A stretch of DNA of 64,000 nt from the NCBI GenBank assembly GCA_016169945.1, contig JADLSH010000164.1, positions 1,116,001-1,180,000 on the forward strand. The letters run 5' to 3'. A program made the translations under genes and the position numbers. Positions 35,701-46,545 of the stretch are shown here, piece by piece. The first letter of the stretch is position 1, and every line of letters starts with the position of its first letter. The notes under the pieces were generated by a model, which was not told where the DNA came from, ran no database searches, and saw only the letters and a program-made list of their open reading frames with translations. Source of the DNA: Trachythela sp. YZ-2020. Taxonomy: Eukaryota; Cnidaria; Anthozoa; Malacalcyonacea; Clavulariidae.

Positions 35701-38567
35701 AAGTAACAAATTGCTCCTTGCAATGAAATTGATGAACTTTGAAAATCTGCATGTTCTAACCATTTGCGTCCCTGTGTTAGAGAATAATATAGATATGATA
35801 TACAGAAGCTGCTAGTTTGTAGTATGTTACAATGCTTCAAATTCTATCATTAGGCGTTAATTGGTAATAAAGATTTTGCCCTTATATGCATGTTCGTAGA
35901 CGGTTTTTTTTCAGGTTTAAGTGAAATACATGGACTTACGAGTCAGGGGGCAAATGGATCAACTGGCCCCTCCAGAAAAAGTTACAAATTGGAAAAGTCG
36001 GAGAAAATGTGCGTAGGAAAAGAGTGGCCATATCGGGTAAATCCTCTGTTCTCAAATTAGGAAAATTGACTGTAAATGTAAAATCATAGGTTTAAATTCA
36101 GACACACTGGAGCCTGCCCCCCCCCTAAATTTTTTGTACCCCGTACGCATATATTTAGTTATTCTAACCTGAGGCATTTCATAAATGTATGTTTCTGTCT
36201 CTTCTGGGTATCTCATTATAGCGCTGGCTTTGTTTGGTATAGCCAGCTGCAGTCGCACGATATCAGAAGGCCGCAACCAATAGTATGGATTACTATTGTA
36301 GTAGTCCTAAAAAGTTAAGATTTTGATGATGAATTTCGTATATCAATCTTTTAGTCCACCGCGCGGGCGAAATTTCCCCTCCAAACAATAAGCGACTGCT
36401 TCGCAGGCTATATGAAAATTATTTTGTATACCTTTTGTGGCTGCAGCAACTCTTCGACTCCCTTAATTTTAAAATTCAGAACGGAGTTCAGAGATGGAAT
36501 ATCAACTCCAAGTTTCTTCAATATCATCCACAAGAAATCTAGGTCTGCACGTGACTAAAAATAGTCAATAGTAAAATATCTTTACTATTTTAATTTATTT
36601 CTATAAATTGGGCGTATCATAGGGTTCTCGTGATTAAACCAACCAAACCATGACATATTTTTGATAAATTTTGATTCCAATAAATTTTGATTCCATAAAA
36701 TTCCAATTAGAACTTTGTTTGCAAAAATAGGTCTTTCTTTGGAATTAGTTGGCAAAATGAAAGACTTAATTAAACTAAACCAAATGGTATGAAATTTTTA
36801 CCAGCCCATGAACTCAAAATACTGTTAATGCTTTTAAATTTCGTGCGCAAGCAATTTTAGTTTTTTGGAAAGGACAACTTTTACAAAATTGTGAATTTTT
36901 TTGTTTATTCTGATTATATAAATAAAGTACTCAACAATCTATATATAAAAAATCGTGATACAAGGAGCTGTTTTGCGAAATTGAGAGCGATTTCAAAATC
37001 TGTTCATTTTTTATACACCTTGTAATCCTGTATATACGAGCTACAAACAGGAGCAATAGACCTGACCAGGTTATTCACTTTTCACCCAATGGCCTCGTTT
37101 TCGTGTTGGGGGTATTTGTTCACATTTTAAGTTCAACAACGACAAATTCATGCAGAAAAAGTGGGAACATAACCTTGATGTGCGCTAGCCAAACTAAAAG
37201 AAGCAAACATGGAAACGAGGCCATTGGGTGAAAAGTGAATAATCGGTAAGATCTATTTAAGGAGGCTCCCTACAGTTTTAATTCTGTTTCGCAAGATTTT
37301 GTTCACGCGCGGGATTAGTTTGAAATCTGTAGCTGTACAAAGTGTACAAAGTACAAACGAAGTTTATGTGTTATAAACAAACTTTTTATAGTTTATATCA
37401 CGAGTTCACGAATCACGATTGCGCCAAAATTTCGTTGTCCACACGCGTGGGCTTGTCTCGCTTGAAAAATGAAATCCTGATTTTTCTGACGTCACACACA
37501 AACTATAAATACATTTTTCTCCTGTTTCCTTCGGTAATTTTTTTTAAATTTGCATACGATACAGAAATCACAAAATGCATAAAATATGCGATTTAAAAAA
37601 AATTCATCGGAGCCGAATTTTTTTTATTGCAAAAAACGTTTTTTTGAGATTTAAAAAAATTCGGCTCCAAGGAATTTTTTTTAAATCGCATATTTCAATA
37701 CTTTGTACTTTAGGTGCTCGTGTGCAAAAAATAAAAAAGCTTTACCGAAGGAAAATCTAAAAAATTAAGAAAGAAGATAAAAATACGACAATCTTTAAAT
37801 CGCGTTGTTACCATGGCAACGTAAATATTTAGAAACATTTTTTGTTCTTCGTAATCCGCAATATTGTGGCAATCTGATGGCCAAGTCTTGTGACCATACC
37901 TTGCAAAATGGGCAAATAATGGACCTTAGAGCACATTTGCGTGCTACAGAATTAAAACTGTAGGGAGCCTCCTTAATAGCCTTTCTCACGGCGCAATTTT
38001 TGGGGTACTGGGCTTTTCCAGATCTGAGATTGTAATCAGTGAATTTGGGTTTTGTATTACTATTGTTGTGAATAAAACCTTTATAAGTTAATTTATAGTT
38101 TACTATTTGACAATGGTTTTCACATCGCTTAGATTTTTCCGATTTTCACATTATTTTTCACAAAAAGTACCCCGAAAATGGCCTTCGTGAGATTGGTGAG
38201 AAAGGCTAATTGACTCTGTTGGGATTACCAGTCATATTATAAGTATATAAATAAATAAATAAATTAAAAACATACAATAAAAGTTTTACCTTCGGTCTGG
38301 AAACGTTATGTGCATAGCTATATAGCAAGAAAAAAATCTCTGACGGAAAGGGAAAGTATAACCCGCGCTCAGTTGGTTGTTGTACATTTTCGCTGTCGCC
38401 ATTGCTACCAAAGTCACCATCGTCGTCGTCGTATTCGCTGTCAGAGTTACTGTCATCATCGCACAATGGTTCTTGCATGAACAAAAAATAATCTTGGCTG
38501 TCTCATAGGCCGGTTGAACTGTCAAATACATCAGAAACCAGCCGGACATTTTGCGTCGTTGTCGCAA
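26725..38567 (-). CDS. EnSpm/CACTA (Plavaka-like) transposase gene, many exons
   Basis: A minus-strand gene with phase-matched exons. The 5' acidic exon lies at 38290-38567, and exons with Plavaka-type signatures run down to a stop at 26725. Recognised signatures are VFSDETSGNTTKKWN and GLPRHEF (32578-32842), a Cys-rich ANKFCRKCN (about 32318), HTILLGPVKYLL and YVGRDFKLWMQVAVFIL (29354-29636), KIHLLLHLVDDIENLGP and GFCTER (28940-29127), and FNHFIRGLNINSNRHASS plus FVLSGGKWGENH (28389-28532). The last exon (26725-27099) has a Cys-rich segment, VHDCSSGSCCFSQSE. A 2.23-kb exon block is duplicated in tandem, and one in-frame TGA sits in the first exon (38502-38504), so the copy is probably inactive. 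Introns hold several MITEs. The related fungal and animal proteins are transposases. Confidence 0.8.
27492..27725. mobile_element. TA-flanked MITE, TAGCCTTTCTCAC ends, copy 1
   Basis: Ends TAGCCTTTCTCAC and GTGAGAAAGGCTA, about 40-bp imperfect inverted repeats with CCATTTTTGGGGTAC, and TA at both borders, as in Tc1/mariner insertions. It lies in the last intron of the CACTA gene. An inverted copy is at 37977-38208. Confidence 0.8.
27692..29923 (-). CDS. CACTA exon block, copy 1 (frame intact)
   Basis: Exons, 5' to 3' on the minus strand: 29724-29816 (RSENQKKGKRTEHGITEKGG), 29354-29636 (the YVGRDFK exon), a small one near 29236-29287, 28940-29127, 28389-28532, 28147-28266 (ASDMIISLAADPKLQQFLNN) and 27847-28035 (GSYKKGKLQTQPLYQCLSQN). 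All keep their frames. The block then splices to the terminal exon ending at 26725. Confidence 0.7.
28688..28857. mobile_element. fold-back element, copy 1
   Basis: Inverted arms of about 65 bp: CTTCTGGGTGAATGTGATAG...TTTCGTC and its mirror. The loop carries AAGAAGGGCCTTTGCTCGAAACG. A near-identical copy lies at about 30920-31085 in the duplicated block, and a diverged relative at 50300-50470. No coding. Confidence 0.75.
29924..32151 (-). pseudogene. CACTA exon block, duplicate copy 2 (frameshifted)
   Basis: This block repeats 27692-29923 almost exactly and lies nearer the 5' exons. In its first exon (near 32027-32041) the run CAGAAAAAAGAACTG lacks 7 nt that copy 1 has. The frame then changes and meets a stop a few codons later (ELSTA, stop). 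Transcripts reading through would be truncated unless these exons are skipped. Other differences are single bases and a TATG microsatellite step near 30553. Confidence 0.8.
32161..38567 (-). CDS. CACTA transposase, 5' exons
   Basis: Exons: 38290-38567 (Asp/Glu-rich; ends FLLYSYAHNVSRPK), 36432-36554 (SRADLDFLWMILKKLGVDIP), 36169-36306 (DYYNSNPYYWLRPSDIVRL), 35631-35771 (GRKWLEHADFQSSS), 33738-33929 (VIHNQTEIMTKIEYLHDEGD), 32578-32842 (DETSGNTTKKWN), 32318-32472 (VKCPVICVLADNPCASE) and about 32161-32250 (ATSVNGTEIQEERSDEHVRQ). Each border is AG|...|GT and phases agree. In the first exon the frame MKELATTTQNV...SSTGL meets TGA before DSQDYFLFMQEP, so either translation starts at the ATG near 38478 or the exon carries a nonsense change. 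Confidence 0.75.
32855..33640. mobile_element. non-autonomous element with CAGG/CCTGG ends
   Basis: The left end CAGGTTTTTTTTTAACGTGCAG is mirrored by TAAAAAAAACCCTGG at the right; GTGCAGTTCTA motifs lie inside both ends. Low-complexity C-rich and G-rich runs fill the centre. It is inserted in a CACTA intron next to the DETSGN exon. Confidence 0.55.
33977..34093. mobile_element. 117-bp MITE
   Basis: Terminal inverted repeats of about 27 bp: CTCCTTCGCAGAGGTTTCC... and its mirror ...GGAAACCTCTGCGAAGGAAAG. Short AT-rich middle. Confidence 0.75.
34374..35600. mobile_element. 1.2-kb element, left inverted repeat split by a nested MITE
   Basis: The right end (35518-35600) reads ...GCACAAAGCATAATGGCAGCAC... 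on its reverse strand and finishes AGCTAATTCAA-AAAAGGTTGTC. The left end has the same sequence in two pieces, 34374-34387 and 34510-34590, with a hairpin MITE between them. The intact right end shows the pre-insertion sequence. The centre is non-coding. Confidence 0.75.
34389..34509. mobile_element. nested 121-bp hairpin MITE
   Basis: Ends AAGCCTGGTTTCCA and TGGAAACC-type mirror (AGAAACCAGGCTT), with inner pairs GTCGTTA...TAACGAC and GTCGCTAC...GTAGCGAC. It interrupts the left inverted repeat of the larger element. Confidence 0.85.
37071..37242. mobile_element. 172-bp MITE
   Basis: About 36-bp inverted repeats: TTATTCACTTTTCACCCAAT and its mirror ending at 37242. No coding. It is the first of three elements lying nearly end to end. 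Confidence 0.85.
37257..37976. mobile_element. TTAA-flanked MITE (piggyBac-type)
   Basis: TTAA at 37257-37260 and 37973-37976. Inverted repeats of about 27 bp start GGAGGCTCCCTACAGTTTTA and are perfectly mirrored. An internal palindrome around 37590-37690 (CGGAGCCGAATTTT and its mirror) gives a second hairpin. TTAA duplication is the hallmark of piggyBac-type insertion. Confidence 0.85.
37977..38208. mobile_element. TA-flanked MITE, TAGCCTTTCTCAC ends, copy 2
   Basis: An inverted copy of 27492-27725 with the same ends and the same inner string (GATTGTAATCAGTGAATTTG). Its left TA directly abuts the TTAA of the preceding element. Confidence 0.8.
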
Positions 38568-38701
38568 GCTCTTTCATACGATGTCCTCTAAATAATGAAT
38601 AAAATATAAAATTTACATGTTTTGTCAGGAGTTTTTTTAATACTTTTATTGTATAATTTCATAAACTCTTTTATAGCCGAAACACTGTGGTGAACGATGT
38701 C

Positions 38702-41007
38702 ATGTTAAGTAACGATAGGCGAAACACGCAAAGCCAAAGGGCGAGAGGGTCGTATGCCCGTGGAGATTTTCCTTCCTGCTTGGAAAGCTTTTTTGAAGGT
38801 ACATAATATTAAAAAATTCGTATTTAATAATTGATGTAAAATTGTGTGGGCATTGTGTTTTACATTTTCCAGACGACTCAGAAACGCAAGACCCGACGGT
38901 AACTAGAGCGAGGCCAGTGAGAGAGCAGGACGCCTACGCCTCAGAAGCGATTTATATAAAGGAAATAAGGGAGCTGAAAGACCTAGTCAGGGACGTCCAA
39001 AAGCGTCAGGGTAGCATGGAAAAGGCTATAAAGAACTTAGCCTCCAGACTTGGTGCCCAACAATTTGACTTGGCCAAGTCAAGTCATGCAGTAAGTATCT
39101 GTTTTTACAAAAATGAATTATTAAGCAATGAGACATGTTACACGATATATATTTCTTCTATGTTATAATTTATTTTGGTTTTACAATGTGTTTAAAACTA
39201 TTATAACAGGCAAATGTAACAAAAATCCTGGCAAAGGCGTATATACAACTTGGACGGTTTTCCAAGTCTAATGAAAGTAAAACTGTAAGCATTTGTAAAT
39301 ATACTATAATTTACCATATTATGTTGTCTGAAAATGCAGAAACTATTGTTTTATACAGTATCATGGTTTGGTTTGTAATTAGGATCAACTGCAGCTCGAG
39401 TTTCAGAACTCACCATATGGCTTGAAAATGGAAGAACTGATGACCAAGTCAGACCAGTTTGAGAAGGCAAAGTTCACCTATTGGAGGGCTGAAGAGAGAA
39501 GAAGGGTAAAAACTTTGTTAATCCAAAATATAAGAACAAATTCCTCATATATTTGCATATTTATAATAGTACTTACTCTCTTTTGCTCCTCAGATTCTTG
39601 GAATAGGAAACTGGTCATCCTTAGCGAAGGCTTCTACCAAGGAGCTTGCTTCGAAAATATGTGGGCTTCTTGGTGTAAAGTTTAATGCATTCTGGAGCAA
39701 ACAGTCCTTCGACAAACTGCTCTTGTGGTACGATAGTAGTCAATAACATAAATATTTTTCACTCGTGCCAGAGACATGTTATTATTCCAATTCTACATAA
39801 AAATAGATTATATATAATTTATTTACCCAAATATCATACCGTAAACTTCCGAATATAAGCCCCCCCTGTGTATAAGCCCACCCCATATACCAATGCTCAC
39901 CTCCCCTCCTGAATATAGGGGCACTTTCCATCTAACGGCCAGACCGGTCTGACCACAATTCTGTTTCTCAATTGCAAGATGACATTACTGGACCTACTTT
40001 TAAATTGAATCAAGTTTCCTGTTCATACCTGGGTTCGGATCTAAGCCCAAGAATTTTGTCGTTTGGTCAATAATTTCATCGATCTGACTGGTCTAACTGT
40101 ATTACAGTCAAACCGGTAGTTCTTGTCCGAGCAACATTGCAATATTGCCCACAATATTGGAATTTTTATAGGGAAATTGCTCTGAGCAATTTGCAACCGA
40201 TGCAAACAAATTGCTAAGCTGATATTCAAAACCAAATTTGTAAACAAAGCCTCTGATTGGACTATTAGCAAAACAGAAGCCAATCTTGGCCAATGAAATA
40301 GTCTAAGCAACTGGATTGGAGCTTCCCTTTTTCTTATAGTCCAATCAGAAGCTTTGTTTACAAATCTTGTTGTGAATTTCAACTTGCAATTTTTGTGGGC
40401 AATATTGCAATGTTGCTTGGAAAATAACTGCCGGTTTGACTGTAATGAATGGAAAGTGCCCTAAGCCCTCCCAAATATAAGCTTGTCCATGTATAAGCCT
40501 GACCTGTATAAGTCGCCCACCAAAAACGCTTACAAATGAGCTTATATTCGGAGTTTTACGGTATGCAATTTATAGAGCTATGTTCTCTAACATTTCAACT
40601 AAGTTCTAGTCATGCACTGATAGGTTGCATATTACCGGGATATTTATAAGTTAGTGAAGATATAATGATTTGAAATTAGTCGAAAGCTAAGACTACATAA
40701 TCATGCAAAATGTTTTGAAGTTAGCATTGTTCAGTATTTTATCAAAATACTCAATTGTTCCCATAATACAGTATTTAAAGGTCCTAAAAACACTATATAT
40801 AAAAAGTCAAACAACAACAAAAGAAAGGTTGGGCTAAGTTTCCAGTATCCTTCCTTTTTCCAGAAAACCTATGTGGCTGAAAATGGCAGAGAAGCGTCCC
40901 AAAAGGATGAAAAGTTTTGGATCAACTTCCAGACATGGAAGGAATCCACGTATGGAGCCAGAGGACCTTTCCCATCAGAATGGGATGAGCTTCTGGGAGA
41001 AGAATAA
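38702..41007 (+). CDS. coiled-coil protein, six exons, unknown family
   Basis: Exons 38702-38798, 38873-39090, 39210-39284, 39383-39505 and 39594-about 39735 are phase-consistent. The last candidate exon, 40864-41007, ends in a stop (FPSEWDELLGEE). The 5' part has basic Ser/Arg sequence (MLSNDRRNTQSQRARG), then a helical, probably coiled-coil segment (KEIRELKDLVRDVQKRQGSM and on). Next come ANVTKILAKAYIQLGRFSK, DQLQLEFQNSPYGLKMEELM and ILGIGNWSSLAKASTKELAS. The fifth exon can also end on its own stop at 39744-39746 (LLLWYDSSQ); I could not find a donor that joins in phase to the last exon. The gene is divergent from the CACTA gene and starts about 130 bp from it. It is one of the few intact-looking genes here. 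Confidence 0.6.
39836..40564. mobile_element. MITE with ATACCGTAAA ends, host of a nested MITE
   Basis: The ends ATACCGTAAACTTCCGAATATAAGC and its mirror at 40540-40564 (minor mismatches) enclose further mirrored blocks with TATAAGCC and GGCACTTTCC. A second element sits in the centre. The whole composite lies in the last intron of the coiled-coil gene. Confidence 0.8.
40101..40446. mobile_element. nested MITE with ATTACAGTCAAACC ends
   Basis: Inverted repeats of about 55 bp (ATTACAGTCAAACCGG...GCAATATTGCCCACA) are mirrored at 40392-40446. The middle shares sequence with 21318-21440. Not coding. Confidence 0.85.
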
Positions 41008-41759
41008 TTTAAAATACAGTATATACTGTACCTATTCTTGACTGTAAATTTTAATATTTTATGTGAATTGATATTTTGAGAACTTACCAAACATTAAATT
41101 TAATATATCCATTTACATTTTGCTTTTCGTCTTTAATCTTTAATCAGATACTCCTAAAACAGCATAACTGAACTTTGTAGACTGAACAGAAGTTGTACAT
41201 ATTAAACCACTACCTTTTTTCCAGTGTGGCCATATGTATAAATTGATCTATAAGATATATAAATTAAAAGCCTGTTTCTAGTGTTTTAGGTGAGAATGCC
41301 TGAATGTCTAATTCTTGATCACCATCCGGTCATCTGAAACATATTAAATTTATCTCCACAAAATCAAAAATACTGCTATGTAATCATTAAACCCAACTTT
41401 ACCTGGAGTATTAAATGCGAACGGATACAGTATAAATTTGCAGGCTGACAGTTGTTCAAAATTCCAACCAAGTGGGAAATATATTTTATAGAAGACCTGA
41501 TCAAAAATCAAGCGATATCTGCTTTTATATACTTTCTGTTGCATGTAAGAACACGATCGTAGATACTTCCCACGTACTCTTCGCTTTAGAAAGCGCTGTA
41601 TTTGCTCTGTGATTTGCTTTATAACAAACAATGAAAGTATGAAACAAATGATCGAAGATATTTATAAAATCCGCGACCGGAAAAGCAAGAAAGTCACTCT
41701 GTCAATGACAATATCCCTTCTAATCTTTTATAAGTTCCCAATTATCCTCTTTAATCTCT

Positions 41760-42127
41760 TCTCATCACTTGTTATTCTGAATAAATATTCAACAATACTG
41801 TTGACATTTGTTCGAACAACTAAAAACAACTTGTTCTTTCGTCAGTGTTGTTCACGCCTGTTCAAACAATATTGTTGACGCCTGATGAATGAACAACGTT
41901 GAACAACATTGTTCTGACAACATTTATCAAGCATGTTTCATCAACCTTGTTGACGCTTGTTCCATCATGTTGCAACAACTACTGTTTGTTCATCAAGCGT
42001 GAACAAGTTGTTGGAACAATGTTGTTAACGATTGTTGCTTGAACAATGTTGTTCAGCCATGATAACAACATTGCTCAGACATTGTTCAATGAACAACGCC
42101 GAACAACCTGATCAATTTTTACGTGTG
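41760..42127. repeat. AACAATGTTGTT-rich repeat, copy 2
   Basis: Clusters of short palindromes as at 25820-26165, ending ATTTTTACGTGTGTAG, the inverted match of the other copy's border. Nothing else was recognised between 41008 and 42361 except short AT-rich open frames. Confidence 0.55.
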
Positions 42128-42361
42128 TAGTTCATCTAAGGTATCTAGTCAAGAGAATGGATCATTAGCAATAAGATAATGGAGAAATTGGTCGCAAGTA
42201 CATTTTAAATAAGATAAAATCTTAAAACGTCATGAAAATATAATACAAGAAATCAGAAAAAAGAGAGGAAAGTGAGATATCACATACTGAAGTAAAGAAA
42301 ACAACTGATTGCAAAATCTTTAGTACACCGGCATACCTGCTAGGCACAGCATTTCGGCTGG

Positions 42362-42508
42362 CTAGTCAGGATTTTTCCTATCCCAAAACAGTCGCACCAT
42401 CTGCCCTTCAAGCATTGGTCCTTCTTTGATATACACTGTTTTCTGGGGTTCCATTGATTTATCCAAAGGAAAGAACAGTCCATACTTTTTTGGTTTTAAA
42501 ATAGTCAT
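42362..42508 (-). CDS. 48-residue ORF or terminal exon, unknown
   Basis: On the minus strand an ATG at 42508 opens MTILKPKKYGLFFPLDKSME and ends LFWDRKNPD with TAG at 42362-42364. The residue pattern (aromatic/basic mix with no low complexity) looks coding. It may be the last exon of a gene whose other exons I could not find, or a small remnant. No family recognised. Confidence 0.35.
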   Translation of the reverse strand: MTILKPKKYGLFFPLDKSMEPQKTVYIKEGPMLEGQMVRLFWDRKNPD

Positions 42509-43193
42509 TTGGTGTCGTAGTGTTGTAATTTTCCCGTTTAATATAATTATACTATTAAAGTTAAATCAAAACTACTTATGATTTGAGGATGAAGCAACGA
42601 CTCAATTTGAAAGATTAGTCCATATGTATGAGCTTATATACTTTAGCATGCAAACGTCAAAATGCATTTTGGATCATGAAGGAAACACCTATCTCTACCC
42701 AAATAGAATTGGCTGCATCTTCGGTAACCACAAATTTCGTATGTCTGCGTATTAAGGAGATGAAGCTAAATAATGTACGTCATTCATGCATAGTTCGGTG
42801 TCACATACCTAGTCGATCTTACCTACATGTGTAAACAAATTTTGCATGCAGCAGGATGAGTCAAAAGACAAATAGTGCTGTGACCTGTTACTAGTAGCAA
42901 TATACCAATTTAGAATAGTTTGTCCTACATATACTTCTATTTTCTCCTTGTATATATTTTTAATGTTTTAGTTTTACTTCACACTATATATTCTATACCA
43001 AATTTTACAATTCCGGCACAATTTAAAAAGAGAAAAACTGTTCGTTAAACTTACAATAATAGTCGGTTTAAACTATAGTTAATATATTCAAAAAGGATGA
43101 CGAAAAACATTAAAAACTAACGAAATTTTATAACCTGCATTACCAGCACATGGCATCAGAACATATAGTATAAAATGCACTTAATTAACCTAT

Positions 43194-43906
43194 TTAACTC
43201 TTTCGCTGACAGCTATTTTTTGTTTATGCATCATAAAATTTGAATAACTTTTACTCTATTTAAGATGTTGTCTTGAAACTTTCAGAAAGGATGTTACATG
43301 AGGATTGAAATTACGTAATTTTTCTTAGAAATTTGACCACATAATTCTAAAAATTCTGGGCAAAATTCTGAGAAAATATGAAGATTGTAAAAATATACGA
43401 AAAAAATTCAATTATCTCAATATTACTTCCCAAAAATGTGTAAAACATGAAAAACACATAATGTAGAACTATGATAATATTAAAACAAGTTATTTTGAAA
43501 CCTAGTATTTGAGCTGGCAGCTATCGCTGTACATCATATTTAGGTAAATAATACATGCAATATGTATCAGTGTTTGGACAACTTAACTTAGAGAAAATTG
43601 ATTCTTTATTACATAAAATGTAGAATATTTGGAAAAAACATCTACTTACTTAAATCCAATAGTGGAACAACAATGTATTGGATATAAATACATCTTTCCC
43701 ATTATCACACTTTGTATTGTTTATCGACCGCTATATTGCGAGTTATCAACCGCTATATTGCGAGTTGGTTGCTCAATTTCATCAAATGACCCATCGCCAG
43801 AGTTGCTGAGACTTTCATCACTTGATTTTTCTGCTTCACTGTCAAATTCGGACTCAGAATCATGAAAAACGAGAGCTATTGCTTCCTCACATGTAAACGA
43901 CGCCAT
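43194..43906 (-). pseudogene. piggyBac-type transposase, N-terminal remnant
   Basis: The ATG at 43906 gives MASFTCEEAIALVFHDSESE, then an acidic Ser-rich run (EAEKSSDESLSNSGDGSFDE), typical of the N-terminus of piggyBac-derived proteins. The frame stops at 43721 with no catalytic core. At 43194 TTAACTCTTTCGCTGACAGC resembles a piggyBac-type end, so this is an internally deleted copy. No partner end was found above 43.9 kb. Confidence 0.55.
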
Positions 43907-43909
43907 TTT

Positions 43910-45030
43910 TAAATGCCCTTTGACAACACGTGCAAATAATCCACAACAATTTCACTCACAAATACCCCAAACTACAACAAATTCGCCTCAACTTTGCTTG
44001 AATGTTCTTTCTTGTTGCTCAGTGGCTTTGTAACCATGCATTGTTATGAAAAACTAGCTTTGATTGGTCAATAGAACACTACATTTGATTGGTTAAAATT
44101 CGCTTTAATATTTGTCGACTAAAGTCGCCTATGGCATTGCCACACCCACAGCATGAAACATTTTGCGCAAAATATATCCAGTTATCATAGTGACACGGCA
44201 CTTCCTGCATGCGTGAGATCTATTTATGTCATCCCTGTCTTTTTCCCATCATTAAAATTGTACGCTAAGTTTTGCCGATGAACCTACCTATGCATAAAAC
44301 TATTATATGAATCTTCATATACTCTTTAATATTTCTAGAATTATTTTTGAATGACTATAAAACAAACTATAGTATTAAACGAGAAATTCAATGCAAGCAT
44401 GGAAATACAAATCTGCCTATATATATATATATGATGCCCCAGGCAACAAACTCTGCTTGAACCGTACATGTGTGACTAGATGATAATTCATAATTAAGTA
44501 GTGTTTTGCGCATTTTACTAAATTTGCATGGTCAAATTATTATTGATATATTATGTTATAAAGCTTGTTCAAGGTCATGGGAATGTGAATATCAGAATCG
44601 CGCTTCTAGCTTCGTCATGTGCAATGCATATCCTGTATTAATGATATTAGCATTGGATAATCATATCAGACATGTTTTCCGGCTCGCTACTCTGGTTTAA
44701 AGTAAATGCATGCAAAGACATGCCAAATATATTATCGAATTGCATTCAGTCCAATGCTTGTTTGGAAAAGGTAGTTCTAACTTTTGCAATTTGTATAGAT
44801 TAATAAGCCTTAGGCCTGCGCAGTTAAACTGTTTTGCGTAACTGTATTCATAACCTTTGTTTGACCTTTTTGACGCATTAGCATTTTACATATCCATTTA
44901 CATATTGCTAACATTTTCACACATAGTACAATTTTGAATTGTGATGATGACTACTATATATAGTACATTTTATAGGACGCCATGCATTTATACAAATTAC
45001 TGAAAACATGCAAGGGACCGATCATTCTGA
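43910..45030. other. no gene seen
   Basis: AT-rich sequence with a short TA run near 44425. Nothing supports an exon or an element end. Confidence 0.4.
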
Positions 45031-45540
45031 GCATATACATTTTGTATTCATAAAGTGTGCGTATGTATATACTTGTATATTATACATTTTGTCTTTATCT
45101 ATATAAACCGTGCGTAGTTTTATATATAGCTTAATGTATAAAATTTGCACATACATTTTGTCTTTATTTATACCGCTTAAACAGTGCCTATAAAACGTAT
45201 ACATATATTTGTATATAGAGCTTATAATGTATAAACCTTGCATATTTGTATACAACACTTGATGTATAAACGTAATTGCACATACATAAACCATGCGTAA
45301 AACCGTGCATAAAACTGTGCGTAAAACTGTGCGTAAAAACTGTGCGTAAAACCGTGCGTATTCGTGTATAGAGCTTAATGTATTTACCTTGTATATACAT
45401 TTTGTCTTTACTTAAACCGTGCATAAAACCGTGCGTAAAACCGTGCATATTCGTATATAGAGCTTAATGTATAAACCTTGTATATACATTTTGTCTTTGC
45501 TTAAACCGTGCATAAAACCGTGCTTAAAATTGTTCGTATT
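45030..45540. repeat. minisatellite, about 90-bp units
   Basis: Units combine AAACCGTGCGTAAAACCGTGC blocks with TATAGAGCTTAATGTATAAACC and ATACATTTTGTCTTT. At least three full units and several partial ones are present, with variable numbers of the 11-bp AAACCGTGCGT subunit. Confidence 0.85.
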
Positions 45541-46243
45541 CGTAAGACAGTTATTACCAACTTGATCAATGTTGTCCAAAATCGTTCTGTGTGCATCTTT
45601 CGCACTGCCTTGGACACAAAAACCTTTCTTTGTTGTGAGATATTGGATGACTTCTTCCTTGTTAAAACTGCCAGCATAATCCATAGTTACGTCGATTTCT
45701 TTTAGGAAGATATTTCGAATCTTGCACTCATTTGTTCTTAGGAACTTGAGAACGTTGAGTATTCCTCGTCTGCACACTTAAATTCTTGCACATAGTAGAC
45801 AGCCATTTTAGGCAACCATACACTTTATCCAAATCCTCTGCTTTCAGTTGTTCCTTGAACGGCAACAGGGCGATAGCCTTGACTTTACATTTCTGCAAAC
45901 CACAGTGTTTAAGTATTTCCCGAATGTACATGTTGACCTGACCAACTTCTGTATAGGTCTTCTTTGCCGTCACGAAATAATCTGGCACAAGAACATACAG
46001 TAAGAAATTATCCACGAACTTGCCTCTACAAGACGTAAAGTTAACTTGCTTTCCATACTTGTTAAAGTTAACAGCACCAGTTCTATTAAGCGAATTCTCC
46101 TTTGCAATTTTCTGTAAGACCACAGTACTCTTGTTGGATCGACCAAGTGGAGCATGTCCAGAAAAAAGGCCCAAAGCTTGCATATTGCCAAGACAAGTAG
46201 AAGATTTTTTAAGAGAGATGTTCACAGCACAAAGTTGTGACAA
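45540..46243 (-). pseudogene. unknown ORF, frameshifted, running into a minisatellite
   Basis: The ATG at 46243 starts MSQLCAVNISLKKSSTCLGN. A 171-codon frame includes FNKYGKQVNFTSCRGKFVDN and VKAIALLPFKEQLKAEDLDK. Near 45775 coding moves to another frame, RRGILNVLKFLRTNECKIRN, then EIDVTMDYAGSFNKEEVIQY and HRTILDNIDQVGNNCLT. It ends where the GTGCGTAAAACC minisatellite begins, and the repeats are read as GFMHG-type peptide. I recall similar proteins only vaguely as invertebrate mobile-element ORFs and cannot name a family. A divergent small gene starts about 400 bp away. Confidence 0.5.
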
Positions 46244-46323
46244 AGAATGAAAAAATGGCGATTGACGCTCTATTTATACCAGTTTTTCACATGCAAGCTC
46301 GCCTTTCACAGTGACGTCACATT

Positions 46324-46545
46324 TGTATTTTAGATGTAGGTGTATAGATATATAGATATAGATGTATAGGTGTAGATATAGATGTAAATGTATAGATGCA
46401 GGTATAGGAGTATGTGTGTAGGTGTGGGTGCATAGGTGTAGATGTACATGTGTAGGTATAGGTGTATATGTGTAGGTATGGGTATAGGTGTAGGGGTGTT
46501 GGGGTGTATAGGTGTAGTGGTGTATAGGTGTGTGGATAATTATAA
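46324..46545. repeat. TAGGTG/TAGATG minisatellite between divergent ORFs
   Basis: Degenerate 6- and 12-bp units (ATAGGTGTAG, ATAGATGTA) fill the gap between the divergent starts at 46243 and 46639. Confidence 0.8.

Noticed and set aside
45188..45448. Open frame encoding repeated GFMHG/GFTHG peptides
   Set aside because: It is a translation of the GTGCGTAAAACC minisatellite; all frames of such a repeat are open.
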